Notes under the pieces: generated by a model | What the model was told of the DNA's origin: nothing | Databases searched by the model: none | What the model saw: only the letters and a program-made list of their open reading frames with translations | Shown: positions 45,152 to 52,965 of the stretch, one piece after another | How the letters are laid out: each line of letters opens with the position of its first letter | How positions within the stretch are numbered: the stretch's first letter is position 1 | Translations under genes and position numbers: made by a program | DNA from: Streptomyces diastatochromogenes | GTDB taxonomy: Bacteria; Actinomycetota; Actinomycetes; Streptomycetales; Streptomycetaceae | Length of the DNA stretch: 64,000 bases | Direction: 5' to 3' | NCBI RefSeq assembly: GCF_002242805.1 | Contig: NZ_MCGQ01000003.1 | Span: forward strand, 1-64,000

Positions 45152-46740
45152 TCGCCACCCTGGCCCGGCTGGAGGCCGTCAGCACCGGACGTGCCCAGCC
45201 GGCCGCGACCGTCCGCCACCGGCACCTGTCCGAGCACCCCCTGGTGTTCGTGCCGCTCACCACCGCCGGCGAGGCAGGCGCCCCGCTCGGTGCTCTGGTG
45301 GGCACCGACCGGGACGCGCCACGGCTGCTGGTCGTACCCCAGCCCCGCGACCGTGACCTGCGGTTCGCGTTCCTCGCCGAGCTGGCCGATGTCGTCCTGC
45401 CGTACCTCGACTCCTACGCGCAGGCCGTCGAGGCGGCCGAGCGCACGGAGACCGACCCGGAGTCCGGCAAGCGGGTCAAGGTCGAGGTCGAGCTGTGCAC
45501 GGACGCGCCCCAGCTGATCGTGCCGAGCCGCGCGGGCCTGGACTTCGTACGGCTGCTCGGCCGCTCCATGCGCTTCCGCCGCACCGCCGAACAGGACCCG
45601 GAGACGCCCCACCCCGCGCCGCCCCGCATCCCCCTGCTGGGCCGCTGGCTCACCCACTACGGCGAGCGGGCCCGCGTACCCGGTTCCTCGCTGCTCCTGG
45701 CCCTGACCGACGTGCTGTCCCGGCACTGGGCGACCGGCCAGTCCAGCCTGGAGGACCAGCACCTGGGCGCGCTGCTCGCCTGGATCGACCCTGCCTCGGA
45801 CAGCACCGGCGCCGAGGCCGCCCGCCGGGCCGAACTCGCGCGCGACGCCGACGGCCAGCTGCTGTGCCCGCCGGCCGGCCCGGCCACCGACCCGGCGTTC
45901 GACAACAAGCTCCTGGCCCCGGCCATCGAGCGCTACGACCGCGCACGCGGCGCGCTGGCCGCCGCCGAGGACGCCCTGCAGGCGGACGACCGGCTGGCCG
46001 CGCTCACCGCGGCCGAGCGGGAGATCCGCAACCTGGTCGAAAGCCGCACCCGGCCCACCTGGGACGCGGTCTGGCGGGGCCTGGACCTGCTGCGGGCGCT
46101 GCCGGAGGGGGCGCGTGTCGAGGAGCGGTGGACCCGGGACCGCTGGTCGTTCACCGGCCACCGCGACCGGGTCCTTGCCGGTGAACCCCCGCAGCCGCGC
46201 CGCGACGACGCGGTGACGGCGGCGAACAAGCTGGCCACGCGCGAGCGCGAGCAGGCCCGGCTGGAGGCGCAGGAGGCGCTGGACGACCCGCTGGTGCTGG
46301 CCGGGCGGCGGCTGGCCGGGGAGGCCTTCGCGGGCGAGGTGACCGATGTCGTCCTGGCGTACAGCGAGGGCAAGCGGCCCAGCCCGCGCCCGCTGGTGAC
46401 GGTGCGCACGGACGACCGGCCGCATCTGGCGGAGCGCGCGAAGGTCTTCCGCTCGCTGGGCGGCAAGCCGCAGGCGGCGGAGTTCGTCGGATACGACGGC
46501 TCTCCTGACGAGGGAGTCCTCGTCCTCCGGATCGTGGACAAGATGGGCCGGGGCAAGGAGCCCGAGCCCGGTTCGGTGCCGGAGAAGGGCGACGCGGTCT
46601 GCTTCACCCTCTTCGAGCACGAGCAGCGCGGCGGCGCGAAGCTGCCCGACCCGGAGGAGACCCCGTGGACGCACGGCGGCCCGCCGGGCGAAGCCGTACC
46701 GGAAGCGCCCGACACGACGACCGAGGAGGACGTGCTGTGA
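45142..46740 (+). CDS. Uncharacterised helicase-partner protein (coiled-coil and beta-barrel regions)
   Basis: This 532-residue protein matches no family I recognise. An N-terminal beta-rich part (LSEHPLVFVPLTTAGEAGAP) is followed by a helical middle (about 270-400; long charged helices such as AALTAAEREIRNLVES and VTAANKLATREREQARLEAQ) and a C-terminal small beta region (EVTDVVLAYSEGKRPSPRPL; VKFRSL... VLRIVDKM). The order coiled coil plus barrel recalls the stalk and 1B barrel that precede the motor in Dna2/UPF1-type helicases. It sits between the nuclease and helicase with overlaps on both sides, so it may supply those parts in trans. GTG 45142 is the only suitable start. The tail is disordered and acidic. 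Confidence 0.7.
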   Translation: MSLIATLARLEAVSTGRAQPAATVRHRHLSEHPLVFVPLTTAGEAGAPLGALVGTDRDAPRLLVVPQPRDRDLRFAFLAELADVVLPYLDSYAQAVEAAERTETDPESGKRVKVEVELCTDAPQLIVPSRAGLDFVRLLGRSMRFRRTAEQDPETPHPAPPRIPLLGRWLTHYGERARVPGSSLLLALTDVLSRHWATGQSSLEDQHLGALLAWIDPASDSTGAEAARRAELARDADGQLLCPPAGPATDPAFDNKLLAPAIERYDRARGALAAAEDALQADDRLAALTAAEREIRNLVESRTRPTWDAVWRGLDLLRALPEGARVEERWTRDRWSFTGHRDRVLAGEPPQPRRDDAVTAANKLATREREQARLEAQEALDDPLVLAGRRLAGEAFAGEVTDVVLAYSEGKRPSPRPLVTVRTDDRPHLAERAKVFRSLGGKPQAAEFVGYDGSPDEGVLVLRIVDKMGRGKEPEPGSVPEKGDAVCFTLFEHEQRGGAKLPDPEETPWTHGGPPGEAVPEAPDTTTEEDVL

Positions 46741-48074
46741 CGACGGTCGACTTCGACCCCGGAGCCGCTGCCGCCCGCGCCACGGCCGCGATCCTCCACG
46801 ACACCCTGCAGGGCACCGATCGGGGTGTGGTCGTCGACTCCCCGCCCGGCGCCGGCAAGTCCACCCTGGTGGTCCGTGCGGCCCTCGAACTGGCCGAGGC
46901 GGGCCGCCCGTTGATGGTGGTGGCACAGACGAACGCCCAGGTGGACGACCTCGTCCTCCGCCTCGCCGAGAAGAACCCGGACCTGCCCGTCGGCCGCCTG
47001 CACAGCAGCGACACGGACGCCTACGACAAGGCGCTGGACGACCTCCCGCAGGTCCGCACGTCGGCGAAGGCGGCGGACCTGGCCGGCCTCCCGGTCGTCC
47101 TGTCCACGGCCGCGAAGTGGGCGCACGTCAAGGTGGACGAGCCGTGGCGGCACGCGATCGTCGACGAGGCGTACCAGATGCGCTCGGACTCCCTGCTGGC
47201 CGTGGCAGGCCTGTTCGAGCGGGCGCTGTTCGTGGGTGACCCGGGCCAGCTGGACCCGTTCGCGATCGTGGGCAGCGAGCAGTGGGCGGGCCTGTCGTAC
47301 GACCCCTCGGCCTCGGCGGTCACCACCCTCCTGGCGCACAACCCGGGCCTGCCCCAGCATCGCCTGCCCGTCTCCTGGCGCCTCCCGGCCTCCGCGGCCC
47401 CGCTGGTCTCGGACGCCTTCTACCCCTACACCCCGTTCCGCAGCGGCACCGGCCCCGACGACCGCCGCCTCGCCTTCGCCGTCCCCTCCGACGGCTCGGG
47501 CCCGGACCGGGTGATCGACGAGGCGGCGGAATCCGGCTGGGGCCTGCTGGAGCTGCCCGGCCGGCACACCCCGCGCACGGACCCGGAGGCGGTCCGGGCG
47601 GTGGCCACGGTCGTACGGCGCCTGCTGGACCGCGAAGGCGCCGCCGTCTCGGAACGCTCCCCGGCCCCCTCCCCGCTCACCCCCGACCGCATCGCCGTCG
47701 GCACGGCCCACCGCGACCAGGCGGCGGCGGTCCGCTCGGCGCTCGCGGAGCTGGGCGTCACGGATGTCACCGTCGACACGGCCAACCGCCTCCAGGGCCG
47801 CGAGTACGACGTCACGGTCGTCCTCCACCCGCTCTCCGGCCGCCCCGACGCCACCGCCTTCCACCTGGAGACCGGCCGCCTGTGCGTCCTGGCCTCCCGC
47901 CACCGCCACGCCTGCATCGTCGTCTGCCGCGCCGGCGTAGGCGACCTCCTGGACGACTACCCCTCCACAGAGCCGGTCCAGCTGGGGACGCTGGTGAAGT
48001 TTCCTGACGGTTGGGAGGCGAATCACGCGGTGTTGGCGCACCTGGCAGAGCACCGCGTCGGCTGGCGCCCATGA
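46737..48074 (+). CDS. UPF1/Dna2-type superfamily 1 helicase motor
   Basis: This 445-residue protein has Walker A (VVVDSPPGAGKST, about 32-43), Ia (MVVAQTNAQVDDLVLRLAEK), Walker B (HAIVDEAYQM, Asp-Glu 143-144), motif III (FVGDPGQLDPF), IV (LPVSWRLP), V (DTANRLQGREYDVTVVLHPL) and a VI region (LCVLASRHRHACIVV). Motif VI is divergent from the usual TRAR. These identify an SF1B-like DNA or RNA helicase of the AAA_11/AAA_12 class lacking its own barrel or nuclease. Both come from the two upstream genes. GTG 46737 overlaps the previous stop, with GGAGGA upstream. Its 3' end is duplicated downstream. Confidence 0.85.
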   Translation: MTTVDFDPGAAAARATAAILHDTLQGTDRGVVVDSPPGAGKSTLVVRAALELAEAGRPLMVVAQTNAQVDDLVLRLAEKNPDLPVGRLHSSDTDAYDKALDDLPQVRTSAKAADLAGLPVVLSTAAKWAHVKVDEPWRHAIVDEAYQMRSDSLLAVAGLFERALFVGDPGQLDPFAIVGSEQWAGLSYDPSASAVTTLLAHNPGLPQHRLPVSWRLPASAAPLVSDAFYPYTPFRSGTGPDDRRLAFAVPSDGSGPDRVIDEAAESGWGLLELPGRHTPRTDPEAVRAVATVVRRLLDREGAAVSERSPAPSPLTPDRIAVGTAHRDQAAAVRSALAELGVTDVTVDTANRLQGREYDVTVVLHPLSGRPDATAFHLETGRLCVLASRHRHACIVVCRAGVGDLLDDYPSTEPVQLGTLVKFPDGWEANHAVLAHLAEHRVGWRP

Positions 48075-48171
48075 CCGGACCCACGGCGCCGGGCCGACAA
48101 GCCACGAACCAGCACCGTCCATCCGCCGGACGGAGTCCGGCACGCCGCCGGAGGCGGCCAATGGATACAGC

Positions 48172-48243
48172 CCTGACGGTTGGGAGGCGAATCACGCGGT
48201 GTTGGCTCATCTGGCGGAACATCGGGTGAGCTGGCGGCCTTGA
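48172..48243 (+). pseudogene. Vestigial copy of the helicase 3' end
   Basis: This 72-bp segment encodes PDGWEANHAVLAHLAEHRVS, then WRP and a stop, almost the same as the helicase C-terminus at 48003-48074 (one residue differs, Ser for Gly). The first 35 bases are identical; after that nearly all differences are at third codon positions. It lies in a different frame from the helicase, has no start and is not linked to an upstream reading frame, so it is a relic. Confidence 0.75.
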
Positions 48244-48365
48244 GTTTCTTGGTGTGTACGCGGGACTTCGGGCAGACCCGAGGTCCCCTTGCGCCCGCGC
48301 GAGACAATGGAGGGTGGACCACCTGAAGGCGGCGCCCACCGGACCGTACGAGGAGGAGACGAGAC

Positions 48366-48737
48366 ATGGCGGAGCCCACGCCGCGTCGGCATGAACCGCG
48401 GCTACGCCCCGCGCCCCTGATCTTCGAGCCCGCGGAGGCGGCCTCCGATCCCGAGCACTTCTTCGACCTGGAGTCGATGGAGGATCCACAGGCGCTGCTG
48501 GCGCGGGCGACGGAGCTGGCCCTGGCCTTCCAGGCGGCGGCCGACCGGGCCGTGGAGTTCCAGGCCATCGCGGCGGCCCAGCTCGCCGACCCGCGCCGGT
48601 TCGACCGGCTGACCCCGGCAGACATCGCCGAGCGGGCGGAGTGGACCGAGGACTACGCCAAGAAGATGGTGGAGTTCGGCCGGGATCTGCTGCGCGGAGT
48701 CGACACCGAGGGCCGGAGCCCCGTCGACCCCGTCTAG
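48366..48737 (+). CDS. Small conserved acidic protein, function unknown
   Basis: This 123-residue soluble protein is helical: a low-complexity N-terminus (PTPRRHEPRLRPAPLIF), then ESMEDPQALLARATELALAF, RAVEFQAIAAAQLADPRRFD and TPADIAERAEWTEDYAKKMV. Ala and Glu are abundant; there is no Cys. Family unrecognised. It follows the relic repeat and is the last gene before a 120-bp gap. Codon usage is normal Streptomyces. GAGGAGAC before the ATG supports the start. Confidence 0.65.
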   Translation: MAEPTPRRHEPRLRPAPLIFEPAEAASDPEHFFDLESMEDPQALLARATELALAFQAAADRAVEFQAIAAAQLADPRRFDRLTPADIAERAEWTEDYAKKMVEFGRDLLRGVDTEGRSPVDPV

Positions 48738-48857
48738 CCCACGCGTCACCCGCTTGGCATATGCCAGGCGGGCAAGATACTCCTCCCCGCCCGCCCCTGT
48801 CCCGGTTTTCCGCAACCCAGAAGAGCCGCGTGCTCACGGCCGGTACATGTAGTCGTC

Positions 48858-49433
48858 ATGAGCTGCACACCGCATGTCACCTGTGCCACCGCCGACGGAG
48901 CCGCGTGGCTCGCCTCGGCAGGAACGTATCCGCGAAGCACGCTCGCCCTGTGGCGGGAGCGACCCGACGCCCCGCTGGTCCTCCCCTGCGGCTCCGTCTT
49001 CGACGTGGTGAGCGCCCCGGCGATCTTCGGGCGCCGCATGCTGGACCGCTTATGGGACGAGGGTCCGGGGTCCGGGCCGGTCGCGGTGTTCCGGGGCCGC
49101 ATGCTGCTGTTCACCGCCCCTGGCACGGCCCATCGGCTGCCCTCGCTGCTGAGCTGGGAGGAGTGGGGGTCCCACCGCACGGAGGCGGTTCCGCCGCTGC
49201 TCTGCCACGGCACGGGAGACGCCGTGACCGTCCCGTCCCTGTCCGGCGACGAGTCCCCCACCCCGGGCGGCTCCCGCTGGCTGGTCGCCCCGGACACGCG
49301 TCATCCCTGGCTGCCGGGCCCCGAGGTCCTGCTCTGGGCGGCCGTACGAGCGGCCCGTGCGGCCGTACGGATATCGATTTTTCCTCCCGCCGACCAGGAT
49401 GCTAAGGTCTACGACGTCAGCAGGCGCCGCTAG
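48858..49433 (+). CDS. Primase/polymerase-like N-terminal-type protein ending inside a tRNA gene
   Basis: This 191-residue protein starts MSCTPHVTCATADGAAWLAS and contains a recurrent Streptomyces pattern (PCGSVFDVVSAPAIFGRRML; VAVFRGRMLLFTAPGTAHRL), which I associate with short proteins annotated as bifunctional DNA primase/polymerase; catalytic acids are not evident. The stop codon TAG (49431-49433) lies within the first 10 bases of tRNA-Lys, and the tRNA promoter must lie inside this gene. The last ~12 residues (QDAKVYDVSRRR) may therefore be forced by tRNA sequence. Confidence 0.55.
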   Translation: MSCTPHVTCATADGAAWLASAGTYPRSTLALWRERPDAPLVLPCGSVFDVVSAPAIFGRRMLDRLWDEGPGSGPVAVFRGRMLLFTAPGTAHRLPSLLSWEEWGSHRTEAVPPLLCHGTGDAVTVPSLSGDESPTPGGSRWLVAPDTRHPWLPGPEVLLWAAVRAARAAVRISIFPPADQDAKVYDVSRRR

Positions 49434-49497
49434 CTCAGTTGGTTAGAGCAGCTGACTCTTAATCAGCGGGTCCGGGGTTCGAGTCCCTGGCGGCGCA
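49424..49497 (+). tRNA. tRNA-Lys (CTT anticodon), copy 1
   Basis: The cloverleaf has acceptor GCGCCGC pairing with GCGGCGC, D-arm AGCTCAGTTGGTTAGAGC, anticodon arm CTGACTCTTAATCAG with CTT anticodon, T-arm GGGGTTCGAGTCCCT and discriminator A at 49497; CCA is not encoded. A TAAGGT -10-like hexamer lies at 49403-49408, inside the overlapping ORF. The second copy, at 62766, is identical over all 74 bases. Confidence 0.97.
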
Positions 49498-49504
49498 CAT
49501 GACG

Positions 49505-49543
49505 ACGGCGGGTCGGTTCGAAAGAATCCGGCCCGCCGTTTTT
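49505..49543 (+). terminator. Terminator after tRNA-Lys copy 1
   Basis: A GC-rich stem (ACGGCGGG at 49505-49512 with CCCGCCGT at 49532-49539, extended by TCGGTTC/GAATCCGG with one mismatch and a bulge) is followed by TTTTTCG. The U-tract makes it a conventional intrinsic terminator, uncommon in this window. Confidence 0.85.
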
Positions 49544-49573
49544 CGTATACCAAAGCTCCTGCAAGGCGCGCGC

Positions 49574-50827
49574 TCAGCCCGTCACCCCCGGCGTGATCTT
49601 CACCGTCCAGGCGCCGGACGCCGTCCGCCCCTCCACCTCCACCTTCACGCCCTCCCCGGGCACCGTGAAGCTCTCCCCGAGGGAGACCGGGGCATCGGCC
49701 AGGGGCGGGTAGACCGAGTTCTCCCAGCACGCCTCGGTGTGCGGGTGGGCATCCACCACCTCGATCGGGCCGCCGCCGGACTCCGCGCCACCGCGCACCC
49801 GGTAGACCAGGACCCCCTGCCGGCAGCCCGCGCGGTCGTTGCCCACCGGACCGCGCGCCTCGAAGGCCAGGACGCTGTCGGCGCCGGTGCGCACGACCGC
49901 CAGCTTCGCGCCATGGCCGAGGCCGAAGGCCGGGGCACCGGCCGCGCCCTGCACCGGGACGCCGGGGCCCGCGGCCAGCGGCTCCAGGGTCAGCCGGGTC
50001 GGCCCCGCACCCCGCACGCACACCACCTGGCGCGGATCCAGCCAGCCCAGCTTCCACTTGTGCCAGGCGAACAGGTCCGGGGACAGTCCGAACTGGCTGC
50101 CCATCAGGTCCCAGTCGCCGACGTAGGTGTCCCAGTCGCCCTTGCCGTCGACCGGGCGGTGGTAGAGGTCGGGGAGGTCGAAGACATGGCCGGTCTCATG
50201 GGCGAGAACCAGCCGGTCGGGCGGGTGCTTCTCGAAGACCGTGACGACCCGCCGTACGTCCGTGCCGTCCACGTGCATGGGGGTGTCGAGGTTGACGACC
50301 TTCGTCGCGTCCGAGTCGACGCCGGGCGCGTCCGGGTCGGCGACGAAGTAGACGACGTCGTAGCGGGAGAAGTCGACCTCCCGGTCGGCCGCGGCGAACG
50401 CGTCGCGCAGATAGGCGGCGCGGTTCTCGGGGCTCCAGTCGCGCTTCATGGCGTACGAGACGGACGGCCGCGGCATGCGCAGCCAGTGGCCGAGCGGGTG
50501 CGGGCGCAGCGTGAACCGGCCGTACGAGGCCTGTTCGAAGAAGCGGCTGGTGGCCGGGAAGTGGTCGGCGGCCAGCTCGGCGGGGGTGGTGCGCGGGGTG
50601 GCGTCCGGGAAGGACAGGAAGATCATGACGGCGTCGAGCGTGCCGGTCGGGCGGGTGTAGTCGGGGTTCCAGGTGTCCACGCCCTCCGAGTGGTGGGCCT
50701 CGCTGCGGTGCAGGGCGCAGGGCGCCGTCGAGAAGGGTTCGGCGACCGACGGGCCGGTGAGGATCGAGGTCGCGGCGAGCGCCGACATCGTGGTGAACAC
50801 GGCGGCGGTGCTGCGCAGCTTGGGCAC
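49574..50827 (-). CDS. Secreted M6-like metalloprotease
   Basis: This 417-residue exported protein has a short Sec signal (STAAVFTTMSALAATSI) ending near GPSVA. The zinc motif is LAHETGHVFDLPDLYH, HExxH with a following Asp/Asp-Leu-Tyr, as in immune-inhibitor-A-type M6 proteases. Downstream DWDLMGSQ is the family Met-turn-like segment. The C-terminal part (PSVSLGESFTVPGEG-like region) is beta-rich. GTG 50827 is chosen because GGAGG lies seven bases upstream; the frame is open to 50947. Confidence 0.85.
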   Translation of the reverse strand: MPKLRSTAAVFTTMSALAATSILTGPSVAEPFSTAPCALHRSEAHHSEGVDTWNPDYTRPTGTLDAVMIFLSFPDATPRTTPAELAADHFPATSRFFEQASYGRFTLRPHPLGHWLRMPRPSVSYAMKRDWSPENRAAYLRDAFAAADREVDFSRYDVVYFVADPDAPGVDSDATKVVNLDTPMHVDGTDVRRVVTVFEKHPPDRLVLAHETGHVFDLPDLYHRPVDGKGDWDTYVGDWDLMGSQFGLSPDLFAWHKWKLGWLDPRQVVCVRGAGPTRLTLEPLAAGPGVPVQGAAGAPAFGLGHGAKLAVVRTGADSVLAFEARGPVGNDRAGCRQGVLVYRVRGGAESGGGPIEVVDAHPHTEACWENSVYPPLADAPVSLGESFTVPGEGVKVEVEGRTASGAWTVKITPGVTG

Positions 50828-51153
50828 GAAAGGACCTCCGGATTCGGTTCGCGGGACACCGAATCCAGACTGTGGTAGTTCATTGATGTTCGTCCTGTTT
50901 GCCTGAACCAGAAGGGTGAGTGCGCCCGTTTGGGCTCCGGCGTGCACCTAGAGCCGACACCCCGAAACACTCACGGAACGTCACAACTGGTCGGGGGCCT
51001 GAAGAACCCGTCCAGGTGCGGGCAGAAACGATCTGTCAGAACCTGTGGTCTGTCCGGGAGACTGGAGAGTGGCTGGAAGGCCCCAGGGCCAGCCTCTATG
51101 ATCGGCACACTTTCCGGCACGGACACAGATCGAGTGCACTGCGGGAGCGAGCG
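50828..51153 (+). promoter_or_regulatory. Gene-free region upstream of cdgA
   Basis: This 326-bp gap between the protease and cdgA should hold promoters for both genes. No RNA gene or strong repeat is visible. A BldD-like palindrome is seen not here but 55 bases inside cdgA (51209-51221). The segment 50860-51000 is AT-richer than its surroundings. Confidence 0.4.
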
Positions 51154-52965
51154 GTGAGCGGAACCTCCGAAGGGCCGACGCCCGCGGCAGACCTCGACCG
51201 GTCAGCCGTCACAGACAGTGACCACGGCATCTACCACCGTGTCTTCGCGGCGGCCCCGCTCTCCATGGCCGTCGTCGATCGCGAGGGGCTCGTCGTCAGC
51301 GCCAACGCGGCCTTCGGCGACCTGCTCGGCGGCGACCCGGACGGGCTGACCGGACGGGTCGCCGCCGATCTGGTGGACCTGGCCTCGGACGCCCGTACCT
51401 GGCACGCCTACCGCGAGGTCCTGCGCGGCCGGCAGGCCAGGCTGCGCTGCACCCGCCGGCTGAAGCATCCCGAGGGGCACTCGGTGTGGGCGCAGGTCAC
51501 CGTCGCCCCGCTGGCCGACGGCGGGCCCGGCGTCCTCGTGTCGGTCGCCGACATCGGCGCCCGCCGCGAACTCCAGGCGCGGTTGCGCCACTTGCAGATG
51601 CACGACCCGGTGACCCGGCTGCCCAACCGCACCCTGTTCTTCGAGCGCCTGACCGCCGCGCTGGAGGCGGAGTCGTACGAGCAGAGCGGCACCGGCCGCA
51701 TCGGCCTGTGCTACCTGGACCTGGACGGCTTCAAGGCCGTCAACGACACCCTCGGCCACCGCGTCGGCGACCGGCTGCTCGCGGCCGTCGCCGAGCGGCT
51801 GACCCGGGTCGCCGACGAGACCGGGTACGCCCGGGCCGGCACCCCCCTGGTGGCCCGGCTCGGCGGCGATGAATTCGCCCTGCTGGTCGAGGACTCCACC
51901 GGCACCGAGCAGCTCGCCGACCTCGCCGAGTCCGCGCTGAAGGCCCTGGAGGCACCCTTCGACCTGGCCGGACAGCGGCTGTCGCTGACCGCGTCCGTCG
52001 GGGTCGTGGAACGGCACGCGGCCGGTACGACCGCCACGGGGCTGATGCAGGCGGCCGACACGACGCTGTACTGGGCGAAGGCGGACGGCAAGGCCCGCTG
52101 GACCCTGTTCGACCCCGAGCGCAACGCGCACCTGGTGACCCGTCAGGCCCTCTCCTCCACCCTCCGCCCGGCCATCGAGCGGGGCGAGTTCGCCCTGGAG
52201 TACCAGCCGTTGGTGGGCATGGAGGACGGACGACTGAGCGGGGTCGAGGCGTTGATCCGCTGGAATCATCCTCAGTTCGGCACACTGGCGCCGAATCGGT
52301 TCATCGGATTGGCCGAGGAGGACGGTTCGATCGTTCAGCTCGGCCGCTGGGCTCTGGCGACCGCCTGCCGGCAGGCCCGCCGCTGGCAGCTGGACCACCC
52401 CGGCGAGCCGCCCATCTTCGTCAGCGTGAACGTGGCCGTACGCCAGGTGTGGGACTCCGACCTGGTGGCGGACGTGGCGGAGACGCTCGCCGAGACCGGG
52501 CTCGCCCCGCACCTGCTCCAGCTGGAGCTGACCGAGTCGGCCGTGATGGGCTCGGCGGGCCGCCCGCTGCAGGCCCTCCAGGCACTCAGCGACATGGGCG
52601 TCCGCATCGCCATCGACGACTTCGGCACCGGCTACTCGAACCTGGCCTATCTGAGCCGGCTGCCGGTGTCGGTGCTGAAGCTGGACGGCTCCTTCGTGCG
52701 CGGCTTCCAGTACGAGGGCGACAAGAGCACGGTGGCCGTGCCGCCCAACCCGGCCGACGAGGTGATCGTGGAGGCGATGATCCAGCTGGCCCACCGCCTC
52801 GGCCTGACCGTCACCGCGGAGTGCGTGGAGACCTCGGCGCAGGCCACGCGGCTGCGCCGGATCGGCTGCGACACCGGGCAGGGCTGGCTGTACTCCCGTC
52901 CGGTGCCGCCGGATCGTATCTCCGAGCTGCTGGGCGAGCAGGCCTACGTGGTGGGCAAGCCGTAG
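51154..52965 (+). CDS. cdgA: CdgA, PAS-GGDEF-EAL c-di-GMP enzyme
   Basis: This 603-residue protein has a PAS domain (about 25-135), a GGDEF domain with intact ARLGGDEFALLVED, and an EAL domain with VEALIRWNHP, DDFGTGYSNLAYLSRLPVSV and AECVETSAQ. Both active sites look intact, so it could make and degrade cyclic di-GMP. In S. coelicolor the equivalent (SCO2817) is a BldD target that affects sporulation. GTG 51154 follows GGGAG. There is no transmembrane helix. The 3' end overlaps a convergent gene by 22 bp. Confidence 0.92.
   Translation: MSGTSEGPTPAADLDRSAVTDSDHGIYHRVFAAAPLSMAVVDREGLVVSANAAFGDLLGGDPDGLTGRVAADLVDLASDARTWHAYREVLRGRQARLRCTRRLKHPEGHSVWAQVTVAPLADGGPGVLVSVADIGARRELQARLRHLQMHDPVTRLPNRTLFFERLTAALEAESYEQSGTGRIGLCYLDLDGFKAVNDTLGHRVGDRLLAAVAERLTRVADETGYARAGTPLVARLGGDEFALLVEDSTGTEQLADLAESALKALEAPFDLAGQRLSLTASVGVVERHAAGTTATGLMQAADTTLYWAKADGKARWTLFDPERNAHLVTRQALSSTLRPAIERGEFALEYQPLVGMEDGRLSGVEALIRWNHPQFGTLAPNRFIGLAEEDGSIVQLGRWALATACRQARRWQLDHPGEPPIFVSVNVAVRQVWDSDLVADVAETLAETGLAPHLLQLELTESAVMGSAGRPLQALQALSDMGVRIAIDDFGTGYSNLAYLSRLPVSVLKLDGSFVRGFQYEGDKSTVAVPPNPADEVIVEAMIQLAHRLGLTVTAECVETSAQATRLRRIGCDTGQGWLYSRPVPPDRISELLGEQAYVVGKP
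51209..51221. promoter_or_regulatory. BldD-like palindrome near the 5' end of cdgA
   Basis: TCACAGACAGTGA keeps both outer half-sites of the published BldD pattern TnAC-nCWGn-GTnA but differs at the two central C/G positions. It lies 55 bases inside the coding sequence. Published BldD control of cdgA makes it plausible. Confidence 0.35.

Noticed and set aside
42982..46926. A 1314-codon reverse-strand frame opposite the PAP2-nuclease-helicase genes
   Set aside because: Composition (Arg, Gly, Ala, Pro low-complexity) is that of an antisense shadow of high-GC genes; no domain is recognised.
43958..48074. CRISPR-Cas interpretation of the Cas4-like nuclease
   Set aside because: No repeat-spacer array, cas1/cas2 or other cas gene is present; Cas4-like RecB nucleases also occur in repair proteins.
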